A stretch of 64,000 nucleotides of DNA, taken from positions 88,392,501 through 88,456,500 of the forward strand of contig NC_083692.1 of NCBI RefSeq assembly GCF_033118175.1, given 5' to 3'. Each line of letters begins with the position of its first letter. Position 1 is the stretch's first letter. Positions 20,891 through 32,129 of this stretch are shown here, piece by piece. Made by a program: the position numbers and the translations under genes. The DNA comes from Dama dama (taxonomy: Eukaryota > Chordata > Mammalia > Artiodactyla > Cervidae). The notes below the pieces were generated by a model. It did not search any database and was not told the DNA's origin. It saw nothing but the letters and a program-made list of their open reading frames with translations.

Positions 20891-21139
20891 CCTGGTCTCT
20901 AGATGTGTTCTTCATTTCATGCCCTTAATAAGTGAGTGATGTCTGTATCGTTGGTAACTGGAGCCTCATAACCCTGAGGGGTCCTGCTTACTTCTCCGGC
21001 TTTTATTTCTTTTCTTCTCAGCAGATAGCAGTTTCTTTGTCTGAATTAGGAGCTATAGGCCTACATCTCAAGATTGGGGCAGGCTAAGGATCTTGTCTGC
21101 ATGGCTGTCCACTGGGGTATGTGAGGTTCCAATAGGCAG

Positions 21140-21300
21140 GGAACTTGTATTTATTGAGTTGAGCACCTAGTATGTGTCAGGGCCAGGGTTGGGCACCAGA
21201 TCTACATTATCTTGTTCATAATCTTCACAACAACCCTGAGTAGAGTGGGTATTTTGACCTCCCATTTTACAGATGGGGAAGATGAGTCTCAGAAAGTTAA
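21140..21300 (-). mobile_element. MIR SINE
   Basis: 'cctagtatgtgtcagggcca' then 'cattttacagatggggaaga' in antisense order. Confidence 0.8.
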
Positions 21301-21439
21301 GCCCTGTTCCCTCTTGCCACCCCTCCCAACTTCACCCCCTTCTCAGCTCTTCCTGCTTCTCCCCAGGCCTAGAACAGCAAAAAATGAAATGGGTCAGAGA
21401 CTTCCCAGCAATTGAGAGAGTTCAGTGGGGCACGAACTG

Positions 21440-21600
21440 AACCAGAGCTGCTCACATGAATCATCTGGGGATCTTAATAAAACACAAGTCCTAATTCAAT
21501 AGCTGGGAAGGGGGCAGGGAATCTGGGCCTGAAACCCTGCATTTCGAGCAAACTCATATGTGATGCCAACGCTGCTGGTCTGGGACCACATACTGGTTAG
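21440..21600 (+). mobile_element. MER5A-type hAT element
   Basis: 'cacatgaatcatctggggat', 'gaatctgggcctgaaaccct' and 'gatgccaacgctgctggtct' occur in MER5A order. Confidence 0.7.
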
Positions 21601-21772
21601 GAGGGGCCTGGATCACCATTCTTTCCAGAAGTGTCTGACCCAGTGTCATGAAATCACATGCTCTTGTAGCTGATACAGCCTTCTGGTTATAAAGTCCATC
21701 TGTCTCTGAAAATCTGGGGAATCTTCCTTTTTTTAGAAAAATTTTTACACGTTTGTAGAGGGGGTTGTGTTT

Positions 21773-21944
21773 TTGTTTGTTTGTTTGTTTTGGCTGCACC
21801 GGGTCTTGATTGTGGCATGCAGGATCTTTAATTGCAGCATGTGAACTCTTAGTTGCGGCATGTGGGATCTAGTTCTAGGGATCAAACCTGGGCTCCCTAC
21901 ATTGGGATTACAGAGTCTTAGCCACTAGACCACCATAGAAGTCC
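21773..21944 (-). mobile_element. tRNA-Glu-derived CHR-type SINE
   Basis: The antisense tail is a 'tttg' repeat (about 21,773-21,790), followed by 'ggctgcaccgggtcttgatt' and the head complement 'gaccaccatagaagtccc'. Confidence 0.87.
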
Positions 21945-21999
21945 CTAGGGATTCCTTTAAAAAAAAATCATGAACCATCTCTAGGAAAGAGAAACCCCT

Positions 22000-22760
22000 T
22001 CTCAGAGACCCCCAAATCAGATGGACGCTGTTCTGTATTTAAAACCTAGGCAGTGAGGCCACATAAGGCTCCTCACCACTGTGATTTAATAACTAGCAAC
22101 TGAACAGCAAATCGGTCCCCTCCATTTACCTGATCTTTGAATCACAGAGCTTGCTTTGGGAGCAAGATATTTACTATGAAAACTGAGTTGAGACAGGAAT
22201 GTTACCAAACATTATAAATAGCACTGGGTTTATTTTCCAAGTGCTCCATACTCTGAAATGAGAAGGATATTCACAGGGCATCAGAATCTAAGAGGTTGCC
22301 TCTTTCCTCTCTGCTCACTGCAGCACAGATACACACTGCCGAATAAGGCATCCTTATGCAATTAGGTTGTGGATCACGTCCGAATATCTCCTTGTACATG
22401 ACATTTACGGAGAAAAACACTTGCAAATTAAATGTTTGATTAACATTACATCTTTTTCTGTTGAAAATGAGTGAGCATAATTGAAAGCTGCATTAGCTAA
22501 AGAATATGAACTTTATAGGGGCTTTATTCTGGACCTGAGACCCTCAATAGTTTTATTGTATCCTTAGAGCCAATGGCACAGAGTATTTATACACCATGTT
22601 TCGTGAAATAATCTGAAGGTTCAGAAGTTGGCACCCCATCAGAGGACAATTAGCAGAGTTTGAGCGTGATCTTGTCTAGGGGCCTTGGGTAATATATGTT
22701 GGAGTTTATGGTGTGTTTTATCAAGAGTGAGTGGGTGAAATGTACTTTCCGGAGTGGGAG
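22000..22760. promoter_or_regulatory. Second candidate conserved non-coding block
   Basis: AT-rich, repeat-free sequence with motifs such as 'atgcaattaggttg' (22,355-22,368), 'gtttgattaacatt' (22,434-22,447) and 'aattagcagag' (22,649-22,659). No coding frame. The role is inferred from composition only. Confidence 0.3.
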
Positions 22761-23255
22761 GGATGGTTTTCCAGTTCCCAGATTCTATGTTTATATCCAC
22801 TATTTACCCAGATTCTATATCTACACCAGCAACATCTCCTTCTTTCATTGTCTGCCTCTCTTATAATCACTAGATTTAGACACATTTTCTGAACTAGTCC
22901 CTACTGCCCGCTTATATTAATAGCTCATTCTCTTCTCTCTGTTCTTTTCCTTCCTTTCTTCTGTCTTCCCCTACCACCTCCCATAAACCTAGCCAGGCCT
23001 TACGTTTGAGGCCTGCATCAAATCTCTTCAGGCAATTCCCTATCGGGGCACCCTTCAATGACCGTGCTTAAAGCAGGGAGAATCCCTGATTACATTATTT
23101 GGACTTTCTTATACTGAGGCTTTTAAAAAGAACACACCTGTGTGTTCGCCTGTTCACACCCTCACCATTTCCTAGGTTGCTTGTTCTGCTCAGGCCAATG
23201 GAGAGCATCTCCCTCCAGAGGGCCCTAAGGTGACTCTCAGAGATGGTGCTGAAGT
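22760..23255. other. Unique sequence
   Basis: No gene or repeat recognised. Confidence 0.5.
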
Positions 23256-23259
23256 TTGT

Positions 23260-23700
23260 CAAGTGAAGAGGCTGGAGTGGGGGAGGGGAGGAAATTCTGG
23301 GCAGTGGGAGCAGCACATGCGGTGGCCTGGAGTCGGAGAAGGGCACAGCAGAGCTGGAAAATGTTCGAAGGTCTGTGCGGAATGCGCAGAGGTGGGGTGG
23401 AAGTAAGGAGCTGGTGATGGAGAGGGCCTCGCGAAGAAGCCCACAGAGAATTTTAAGCCAGAAGATGTCCTGATCAGCTTTGCATGTTCAGGATCCATCG
23501 GTGGCTGGAGTGCAGGATGGACTACCATGAGCTACTGCATTAGTCCACCAGGCAGGCACATGGGAGACAGGGCCAGGACGGGGGGCATTGCCAGGAAGCC
23601 TGCCAAGAACTAAGAGCTGGGAGCTGAGGACCCGAGGGGAACAGGGACACTGGTGAGCAGGGGAAAACTGGTGAGGGAAAGGTGAAGGCTTCAAGTGGAA
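23260..23700 (-). mobile_element. L2 LINE fragment
   Basis: Purine-rich sequence with 'gggagcagcacatgcggtgg', 'agagaattttaagccag' and 'gtggctggagtgcaggatgg' follows antisense L2 order. It is diverged. Confidence 0.55.
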
Positions 23701-24090
23701 GGGCAGAGATGCCAGGGTGGCTGAGTCCTGGCCTCCTTTCCTGAATCAGTGTCAGGTTTCCAGGGCTCCCAGAAGCTCATCAGTAGAAACCTGCACCCTG
23801 AGGGTGGTGGATAAAATGCCACCAAAGGCAGCATGGTCACTGACTACCAGCGATGTGCAAAGGAGGTTAGAAACACCACTGCTGAGCTGAGGATCTAAAT
23901 AACAGGGATCATGATAACCCTAACACTAGTCTCCATGTATACTATACTTTTAAATTTATCTGACTCACTTGACTTTGTTGGCGGGGGAGAGCCGGGGTGG
24001 TGGTTTTAACACCACGAGAAACCTAAGGCAGGTTGACTTGACTAAAGTCACCATGAATGAAGGGTGCAATATTTAACCCCCCAAGTTTCC
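23700..24090. other. Unique sequence
   Basis: No gene or repeat recognised. Confidence 0.5.
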
Positions 24091-24093
24091 CCT

Positions 24094-24302
24094 AAGCTTC
24101 CCAGGTGGCACAGTGGAAAAGAATCTCCCTGCCAATGCAGGAGACACAGGAGGTGTGGCTTTGATTCCTGGATCGGGAAGATCCCTTGGAGTAGGAAGTG
24201 GTGACCTACTCCAGTTTTCTTACCTGAAAAATCCCATGGACAGAGGAGCCTGTCGGGCTTCGGTCCATGGGGTCACAAAGAATTGGCCACAACTGAGCAC
24301 AG
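24094..24302 (+). mobile_element. Bov-tA SINE
   Basis: Sense orientation: 'cttcccaggtggcacagtgg' head and 'ggtccatggggtcacaaaga' end. Confidence 0.92.
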
Positions 24303-24529
24303 TCTCACACACAGCACACATCTTCCCCTAGGCTAGTGTTTTTAACGTGCAAAGATATTAGGACTCCTTTGAGCATTTGTTTTATCTGGCTCTATGCTGA
24401 GTGCACTGTGGGAAAACATAAAGGATATGAAAAATCCTTACCCTAAGGAAACTCATCGTCTTAATGAAAAGACAAGGTCAACTCAAGGAAGGTAGTGAAC
24501 AATTGCAAGAGAAACTATGTATTTATCAC

Positions 24530-24716
24530 CCATTCAATTCATCTATCCACCCATCATCCTTCTACTCATCTACCCCTCCACCCACCATTCCTGTCCCCAT
24601 CATTCCACCCACTCACCCACCTACCCATCCATTTATCCATCTATGCAATCACCCACATGTCCACCCATCAACCCACTCAACTACCTTCTACCTATGCATC
24701 CGTCCATTCATTTAGC
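24530..24716 (+). repeat. Imperfect CATC/CCAC-type tetranucleotide array
   Basis: Repeated 'catccacccatc'-like units with drift over about 190 bases. It is the strand complement of the TGGA-type array at 32,700-33,070. Confidence 0.85.
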
Positions 24717-24763
24717 ATTCATTATACTAGGTATAAATTGGATTGTCCAGATCCCAAGTGGGT

Positions 24764-25060
24764 TCTTCCAACTCTTGCTGGATATTAGAATCATGTTGTT
24801 CAGTTGCTCAGTCCTGTCCAACTCTGCGACCCCATGGACTGTAGCATGCCAGGCTTCCCTGTTCTTCACTGTCTCCTGGAGTTTGCTCAAACTTATGTCC
24901 ATTGAATCAGTGATGCCTGCATGCAGGCATTAAAAATTACCAATGCCCAGGCCTCACCCCAGAGATTCTGATTTATTCTGTCCAGATGAAGCTGAACTTT
25001 GGTTTTGTTTTTTTTTTTAAAGCTCCCTAGGGATTCCAAGTATAACTAAGATGAGGACCC
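24764..25060 (+). mobile_element. MER5A-type element split by a BovB fragment
   Basis: The left part 'ttgctggatattagaatcat' ends near 24,794. The right part resumes near 24,928 with 'ttaaaaattaccaatgccca' and 'cagagattctgatttattct'. Confidence 0.7.
24795..24926 (-). mobile_element. BovB LINE 3' end, very short
   Basis: Antisense BovB tail 'gttgttcagttgctcagtcc' with the final coding residues on the minus strand (DISLSKLQETVKNREAWHAT). It interrupts MER5A sequence. I did not find a clean target-site duplication. Confidence 0.85.
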
Positions 25061-25304
25061 TCTAAAGTGCTTTAGCATTTCAAAGGTGGGTGGGCCAGTG
25101 AGGCCTGGGACACACAGTGAACTTCAGAGCCGGAAAGGTCCTAGAAGCCCTCTGCTACAGCCACCCATTTTAAAGATAAAGAAACTGAGGCCCACTGAAG
25201 AGAGATCTGGTTCATGTGAAGTCAGGCCTTGGCCCCTCACAAGTTCAGAGTACCTTCTCCTACCCCTGTGCTATCAGAGAGGGAAAGTGTCAAGAAGGAG
25301 CATA

Positions 25305-25659
25305 CTTTTTAAAAATGTTTTATTTACTTATTTATTTTGGCTGCACTGGGTCTTCGTTGATGTGCATGGGCTTTCTCTAGTTGCTGCGAGTGGGAGCTAC
25401 TCTCTAGTTGTGGTATGCGGGCTTTTCACTGTGATAGCTTCTCTTGTTGCGGAACATAGGCTCCAGGCACACGGGCTGTGGTAATTGCAGCATGCGGGCT
25501 CAGTTACTGCGACTCATGGGCTCTAGAGGATGGGCTCGGTAACTGGCACACAAGCTTAGTTGCTCTGCAGCACGTCTGATCTTCCTAGACCAGGAGTTGA
25601 ACCAATGTCCCCTACATTGGCAGGTAGGTTCTTAACCACTGGACCACTAGGGAAGTCCT
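25305..25659 (-). mobile_element. Full-length tRNA-Glu-derived CHR-type SINE
   Basis: About 355 bases, longer than the other copies here because it keeps the internal region ('gcttctcttgttgcggaaca', 'cagcatgcgggctcagttac'). The head complement is 'ggaccactagggaagtcct'. It splits antisense L2 sequence. Confidence 0.9.
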
Positions 25660-25765
25660 GAGGAAGCATGATTTAAGCTGGACTTTGAAGAATGGGGAGG
25701 CTTCAGACAGAGGGAGAAAAACATTTCAAGTAGCAGTAATAGGTGCATGTACAAGGGTGTGGACC
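25660..25765 (-). mobile_element. L2 LINE fragment
   Basis: 'gatttaagctggactttgaa' and 'ggtgtggaccaggaatgaga' resemble antisense L2. Confidence 0.5.
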
Positions 25766-25850
25766 AGGAATGAGAGTGCTGTGTTTGGACCTTTGTGTGC
25801 TTTTGAGGACTCTTCCAATGCACAAAACAAACCTCTTCCCAAACACCCAA

Positions 25851-25893
25851 GCACCCCTTCTGAGGGACACCCCGACTTGGGTCCCACGCTTTC
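25851..25893 (+). repeat. 43-base direct repeat, left copy
   Basis: It is 91% identical (4 differences, all transitions) to 26,068-26,110. The two copies flank a Bov-tA fragment. Confidence 0.9.
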
Positions 25894-25899
25894 ACCATA

Positions 25900-26067
25900 C
25901 ACCACGTGCGCTCACTCGTGGCCAACTCTGCCACCCCACGGATTGTAGCCCACCAGGCTCCTCTGTCCATGGCATTTTCCAGGTAAGAATACTGGAGTGG
26001 GCTGCTATTTCCTGCTCCAGAGGATCTTCCCAACCCAGGGACCGAACCTGCGTCTCCTGCATGGGCA
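25900..26067 (-). mobile_element. Bov-tA SINE lacking its tRNA head
   Basis: Antisense Bov-A body ('gattgtagcccaccaggctc') continuing to 'gcgtctcctgcatgggcag', where it ends abruptly before the start of the head. Confidence 0.88.
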
Positions 26068-26110
26068 GCATCCCTTCTGAGGGACACCCTGACTTGGGCC
26101 CCACACTTTC
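26068..26110 (+). repeat. 43-base direct repeat, right copy
   Basis: It begins exactly where the truncated SINE ends. Confidence 0.9.
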
Positions 26111-27265
26111 CCTTTGGGGAAGGTACTCAGGACCACTAGGCTGCACATCGTCTTGCTGCCATAGTCTACCATGAAGTCTGCTGTTCGCGAGCAGGCCCTC
26201 TGCCCCAAACCCCTGGGCAGCGCAGCCCCACCTAGAAAGCAAGGGGGAGCCGAGCCTGTTGTAGGCAGGAAGTTTAAACAATTACTTTACTCTGATTAAG
26301 AAGGGTAATAATGGCTCTCTTTGAGGAGCAGCATTAATGCGAAAGTGGGGATGATGGATGCTCACCCCTCCACCCCCACCCACATAAATCTCACCTGGGC
26401 GCCTTTGTTGCTTCCTTATGATGCATGTATGAGATAAATTCTCCAAATCTATTTTTGTGCCAGTGCCAGCAGCCTGCTGATGGAGTAAATAAGAATTATG
26501 GCTACCATAATGGCATCACTTATGAGGGGCGAAAAAAAAAAAAAGCAAACATGTCCACACAGTTCTTATAAATCTATTATAAATGTGGGCTCAAGTTTCC
26601 AAGGAAGTTCCAGCAGACTGCACAGCACCCTCGCTGTCCCTGGAGTCCCAGTGAGTGACTCAGCAGGCAGCTGCCCGCAATGACAAACGATCCCATCCCT
26701 GTAGCTTCCTCGCTCTGTCTGAGTTCTAAGTCCTGGTCAGCCACGAGAGCAGAGCCACAGAGCCATGGCCTGGGAGCTCCAGTCCCTAGAGGCAGAGTGG
26801 CTGCCCCGATTACCTTCATTCAACCTTCATTCTTCAATAACCTTCACTCTGGGACGCAGCAACCCTGAGGAGGGCAGGCCAGACTCTCACTTGCTGGGCC
26901 AGGCATGAAGAACCCTTGGAGAAAGGGCTGGCTATGGAGAAGCCAACTTATGTTATAACTCTGCAGTTTTCCTCCCAGGCCCTTCTGTGGGATAAGGGGT
27001 CATGGACCTGGCAGGTCTAGTAGGGACCAGGTCTGAGTCACCTCCAGAAAGTCCGGGGGTCCATGGCCAGAAGGAGACCTGTCTTCCTTCTTGCTTCCCA
27101 CCCCAGCCCCTTTAGGGAGAAGGGGCTTCTTCAGGATGGGGGATGGAAGGCCATGAGACTCAGGACCTCCAGGGTCTGGCCCACTCCCCACCCTAGCCTT
27201 ATCTCCCAGCCTCTTCTCCAGGTCCTCACTTTCTGCTGAGAAACTCAGAATCCTCCAGCTGAGAC
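26111..27265. other. Unique sequence with an AT-rich repeat-free patch
   Basis: 26,270-26,600 is AT-rich with 'caattactttactctgatta', 'cagcattaatgcgaaag' and 'cttataaatctattataaat', so it could be regulatory DNA. No gene is seen. Confidence 0.4.
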
Positions 27266-27269
27266 CTTT

Positions 27270-27410
27270 GCAGACCTTTCTTCATCTGCAAAGGGTGAAC
27301 AATAATAATGAAACAATAATAATAAGCTGCAGGGTGATCATGAGATGTGCATAAGATAATGCAGCTGAAAGTACTCAGTGAGTACAGGGAAGCATAGGAT
27401 TTGCCATAGA
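27270..27410 (+). mobile_element. Possible MIR 3' part
   Basis: 'ctttcttcatctgcaaaggg' then AAT-rich sequence and 'gcataagataatgcagct'. Confidence 0.5.
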
Positions 27411-27606
27411 TATTATCCCTTAGTTTTCATACCTGTCTGGGAAAGATGCCTGAGTCCTGCTCCTTGGAACTGGAGGCCCTCAGTGATTCCTTTGGGGAGA
27501 GTGCCCAGGAAATGCTGTGGGTGGGGCCAAGTATCTCTTAACTCAGGTGTCTTCTTGCCCAAAGATAAGCTTTAGGCCCCCAGGGGACAGCACCAGCCTC
27601 ATTTTT

Positions 27607-28033
27607 TGTCATTCAATTGCTAAGTCATGTCCAACTCTTTGCAACCCTGTGGACTTCAGCATACCATGCCTCCCTGCCCCTCACTATCTCCCAGAGTTTG
27701 CCCAAGTTCATGTCCATTGAGTTGGTGATGCCATCCAACCATCTCATCCTCTGCTGCCCACTTCTTTTGCTGTCAGTCTTTCCCAGCGTCAGGATCTTTT
27801 CCAGTGAGTCAGCTGTTCGCATCAGGTGGCCACAGGATTGAAGCTTCAGCTTCAGTATCAGTCCTTCCAATTAGTATTCAGGGTTAATTTCCTTTGGGAT
27901 TGACTGGCTTGATCTCCTTGCTGTCCAAGGGACTCTCGAGAGTCTTCTCCAGCACCACAATTTGAAAGTGTCAATTTTTGGCACTCAGCCTTCTTTATGG
28001 TCCAGCTCTCACATCCATACATGACTACTGGAA
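27607..28033 (-). mobile_element. BovB LINE 3' end, frameshifted
   Basis: The minus strand carries VVMYGCESWTIKKAE (about 28,026-27,982). Downstream, in another frame, it carries LILKLKLQSCGHLMR and RMRWLDGITNSMDMNLGKLWE (27,870-27,625). The reading frame changes near 27,970-27,980. It abuts L2 sequence on its right. Confidence 0.9.
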
Positions 28034-28039
28034 ATCCCA

Positions 28040-28765
28040 GCTGAGCACAGTGGAGAACTTCTGGATGGTCATGACCTGAGGGAGTCTGTGGGCTCACTTT
28101 CTCTGAGAAGTAATGACCTCTCACCTGGATTGCTGCCACAGACTCCTGGTAGTGCTCCACCCTGTCTCTTTGACCCCCTAAAATCTACTTTCCATCAGCT
28201 GCCAGAGTGAACCTTTTAAAGCACTAGCCGGCTCATGCCATCCTCCTGGCAGGAACAGCTACCCGACGAACTCAGAGTAAGAGCCAAAGCCCTGCTGGAG
28301 GCCTCTGTGGCCCTTCATCATCCCTGCCTACCTCTCCCCTCCTTGCCTGCTCATCAGCTGCCCTGACCCCCCTGCATGTTGCAGGTCTCTCTTGGGAACC
28401 TCAGGACCTCTGCACTGACTGTTCTTATTAGGTGGCTCACCCCTCATTATTTCAAGTCTTTGCTGAAATATCTCTGGGGAGGCTTTTCCTGACCACTGTA
28501 TTAAAAGTGAGCCCCCCACCGCAATACTCCTCTCCTCCTTCCCTGATGTGGTGTTCTGCTAAGCATATCACACAATTGATATTCCACATGTTGCACTTAT
28601 TTATTTGACCTCTCCTTTGTCTCCTCCACTAGCGTGTAGGCTCTCTGAGGATGGGGGGACCTGTCTCTTTTCTGCTGCATACTCATTTCCTAGAACAGTG
28701 CCCAGCACATAATAAGCCCCTGGTAAATGTTAGTGGCTTGAATGAGCACATGGATGCATGGATCA
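28040..28765 (+). mobile_element. L2 LINE 3' region
   Basis: Long, ordered L2 match: 'ctggattgctgccacagact', 'gctgccagagtgaacctttt', 'aacctcaggacctctgcact', 'aggcttttcctgaccact', 'gtgcccagcacataataagc'. Confidence 0.8.
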
Positions 28766-28769
28766 ATGA

Positions 28770-29765
28770 ATTAAAGACCCAGAGAGGTCCCTGGCTAGGC
28801 TAGAGAAGCCAATCACCATCTAGGGGCAGGAGGCTGAACACAGTAATCCCTGGAAAGCACAGTCTACCTTGGGAAGAGGGTGGGTTCTTAGCCAGAGGAA
28901 GGCAGGAGAAACTACCTTGATCTTTCAGTTCCTTGGATGGTGAGAGACTGAAGCCTCTGGCCCACCCAGGCCTGTGCCATCCTTTCTGCCTACTCCTCAA
29001 GAGCGGAGGGAAGGTGTAAGGATGCAAAAACAACTGCATCTGGGAACTACATGGGTAATAATCCCCACAGTCACGGCCGGCACTCACTTTCCCAGGAAGC
29101 CAGCAAACCTGTTAAAATGCAGCTCCACCTCCACCCTGTGAAGTATGCAAATAGCAAAGGGCCAGAGAGCACATCCATGGGCCCTGAGTCCCCATTAAAA
29201 AAACGTCACCTCCCGCACCATGGCACTTGGCTTGCAGATTCTAAATGTCAATAGTTCCCCCAGTGAAGGCAGGCAGAAGGTTGAAAGGTTAGCCATCACA
29301 GGAAGCTAATTGCCATTGGTAAATTACAACTATGAACACACCATCCCTTTTCCTTCGTCACCTCTTGCCCCACCTCGACCAGTTCCCTGGCTCAGGGGTC
29401 CCAGGAACAACACAGTTCAAAACCCAGAGTGTGAACCTCAAATACTCTTTCTGTGATGAGGAAGATAATGGGGAATAAATTCTCATCTTCCTCAAAATAA
29501 ATGGATCCCAGCCCGGTTTGCCACCAGTCCAGAAAATAACAGCCAGTCCAGAAGTCAACACTCACCAGTTGCAAAGGCAGGGATGACTCTGGCTTAGGCC
29601 TCTGGTTTTGTGGGGCTGAGACCCACAGAAGGCGAGGCATACTCTGTGGGTACCATGGCTGCCTCCCCCAGAAATGCCCCCCCTGGGCCCTCAGCTCTCT
29701 TCTGCAACCCTCTCTCCTGTTACAAGAAAAGCCCTTGGAGTCTCTTCCAAGAGGAGAGCGAGCCT
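28770..29765. other. Unique sequence, no gene recognised
   Basis: About 1 kb without repeats that I can name or a credible frame. Confidence 0.5.
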
Positions 29766-29769
29766 AGGT

Positions 29770-29882
29770 TTGCCTGTCTGTGAAATGGGGATGATGAGAA
29801 CCTGCTCCTCTCAGGGCTATTTTGAACAGGGTGAGGCCTGTAGGGTGCTTGGCACAGGTACTAGGAACATTCCTATAAGTGC
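29770..29882 (+). mobile_element. MIR SINE 3' part
   Basis: 'ctgtctgtgaaatggggatg' and 'tagggtgcttggcacaggta'. Confidence 0.7.
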
Positions 29883-29884
29883 CA

Positions 29885-30925
29885 TGTGTGATTGCAGTTA
29901 GGATCTTGTCGGTTAGTCCTGTTGCCGCCTGAGACTTACAGAATCTCTTGTGGGGCAAGTTAGCCTCCTGTGGTCTTGCTTGCCCACCTGGGACCTTAGG
30001 ATGGCCAGGCGGTCCCCTCCCTGTTTGCTGCCCACCGGGTGACAGGCTGAACAGAAGGTTCAGTCCATCAGCCAGCAGAGGCCAGGCACTGGGGATCAGT
30101 GGTCCAGTGGCAAATGGCCTCCAAGCATCACTTCCTTTGCTCATCACAGTGAACTCTGATGTGGGTGGTATGGGACGAGAAGAGACACTGAGGCTTAGAA
30201 GCAGACTTACCCCCCCAACCCCCAGTCACATGGCTGCCATGCCCAGCAGAGTCCTGGGCTGCAGAATCTCTCTCAGACTTGTCAGAATCCACATAGATGG
30301 CTGTCTCTCCTTTTCTTTGCATCTCTCAGAGAAGGGCACCTTCCAGGTGTCCCCTTGGAGATGCTGTGCAAAATCTGGAAGTTTAGAGCCATGAAGCTCC
30401 CCCTTGAGTCCTCTAATCCCCCTTCCCCTAAGGCTGCTCCAAAGGCAGGTGGGAAAACAAACGCTCCTGTGGGGATTTCTGAATGGCCCTCAAGTTCTAA
30501 TCCCCCTCCTGGGACCAGCATGGCATCTTCTACTTCAGGCATGCAGCTGCCCCTCTGGAGAGCATGTTGACTGAGGAGCCACATCAGCTTGCAGTCCTGG
30601 AGGATGCCCTGCAGGGCGGGCAGCCTGGCTGGCATATCATGGAAGCTGTGCTGCCCGGATTCTTCCAGGCTCACTGGGTTTCCTCCTTTCTGTCAGCTCC
30701 TTTTCTTCTCACCTTTTCAAACAGCTTCGCGGGCAGTTTGGATGGAGCTTGTGGGCCAGGGGTAAAGGAATCTGAAACAGAGAGGATGTGAAAGGAAGCA
30801 TAGAAACTGTCTGTTCTAGATACCAGATGGTATTCTCTGTGGAGTGAAGCAGGCGATTAATAGGTCAGCCTAGAGACCAGAGAGCCAGCACTAATTATGC
30901 CTTAATGCTGGGTGTGGGCTCAGAT
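29885..30925. other. Unique sequence, no gene recognised
   Basis: Open frames of 148 (plus, 29,948-30,394) and 130 codons (minus, 30,674-30,282) overlap each other and have no domain, so both are likely chance. A short antisense MIR-like patch lies near 30,150-30,240. Confidence 0.45.
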
Positions 30926-30929
30926 TTAG

Positions 30930-31150
30930 TTCAAGCCTAAACACCAACCTGTGAGGTGGCTAAAATCAGTTGCATTTTGCAGATGAGGAAACCAAGGCTC
31001 AGAAAAGATAAATAACTTGCTTGGCTATTTCTGTAAGGAGCAAAGGTTCCGAGAGGGTTTAGTAACTGACTCAAGGTCACGCAGCTAGTAAAGTGCAAAG
31101 CTATGATTCAAACCCAGTTTTGTCTGTTGGGGAAAAGACTCTTTTCATTA
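30930..31150 (-). mobile_element. MIR SINE
   Basis: 'gcagatgaggaaaccaaggc' and 'ctcaaggtcacgcagctagt'. Confidence 0.8.
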
Positions 31151-31475
31151 TGCTATCCTAACTGAATCCTTCCTCTGTGGGTAGGGTGTTTGCCTCCCAG
31201 GTCTCTCCTTTGAAGGGCACAGGGTCAGCACCACACTTTGTGTGGCTCCCTTTGGACCCAGCATCTTGGAATCTACTGAGCTGAGTAAAATGAGCTTCGA
31301 GATGCTTTGAAATCCACAGTTTTGATTTACTGCAATCACTGGTGATAGGACCTCACCTGCAGAGGGCAACTGGGAAAGAAAGCCCTCCTAACCTTATTTT
31401 ACCCTTTCCTGACAAGTGATGGCAGGGAGTGGAGTATTGTTAGCTATGGAAGCCTGAGCTCTTAGAGTCCATACT

Positions 31476-31586
31476 CCGCAATAAGAAAAGCCACCCAATG
31501 GCCCGTGCACCGCAACGAAGCATAGCCCCTGCTCGCCGCAACTAGAGGAAACCTCCGCAAAGCAATGAAGACCCAGCACAGCCCCA
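31476..31586 (+). mobile_element. CHR-type SINE, internal fragment
   Basis: 'ccgtgcaccgcaacgaagca' and 'gctcgccgcaactagaggaa' match the internal region of the full-length copy at 25,305-25,659 on the other strand. Head and tail are absent. Confidence 0.8.
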
Positions 31587-31589
31587 TGA

Positions 31590-32125
31590 GGATATGATCA
31601 CCTTATTGCAGAGGACTGTGACAAGGCTCGAATGGGATCATGGTGGGGAAAGTGCTTTGCAAACGGTAAAGCCCTGTGCCCCCACGGAACATCGTCTGGG
31701 TTAGAGAACAAGGGAGCCAGAGTGTGTGCCAGAATCACACTGCTCTTCTCTGCTCCGGTCAGCGGTGACACTTGGCACTCCCCTCACAGCCCCCTGGCCA
31801 GGACTAGTCCTACGGCCCCTCCTGGCTATGAGGGGCTGGCAAATGTGCCAGAGCATGGGACTATCTGGTGGGCATGATTATCTCTGCTACAGATGGTGAA
31901 GCTGAGATGCCGTGCCAAGGGACCCTGAGTCAGAAGCAGCTTATGCAGTAGAAGGTTCAAGTCGTGAATGAGTAAGGTGACCCCATGGCAAGCATCTTGT
32001 GTGGACAAGCAAGAGGGTCCCCATCCCATCACCCTCTCCTGCCAGGCTGAGCCCTCCGGTGCAAGACCCTTTTGCAAAAGTCCTGCTTTATTCTACATCC
32101 AGGCATAGACAGGAGAGGAAGGTGT
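31590..32125. other. Mostly unique sequence
   Basis: Weak MIR-like patches near 31,605-31,690 and 31,850-31,960. No gene is seen. Confidence 0.4.
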
Positions 32126-32129
32126 GGCA

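Noticed and set aside
24530..24716. CRISPR-like spaced repeats
   Set aside because: The units are 4-base drifted microsatellite repeats without fixed repeats and unique spacers, and the DNA is mammalian.
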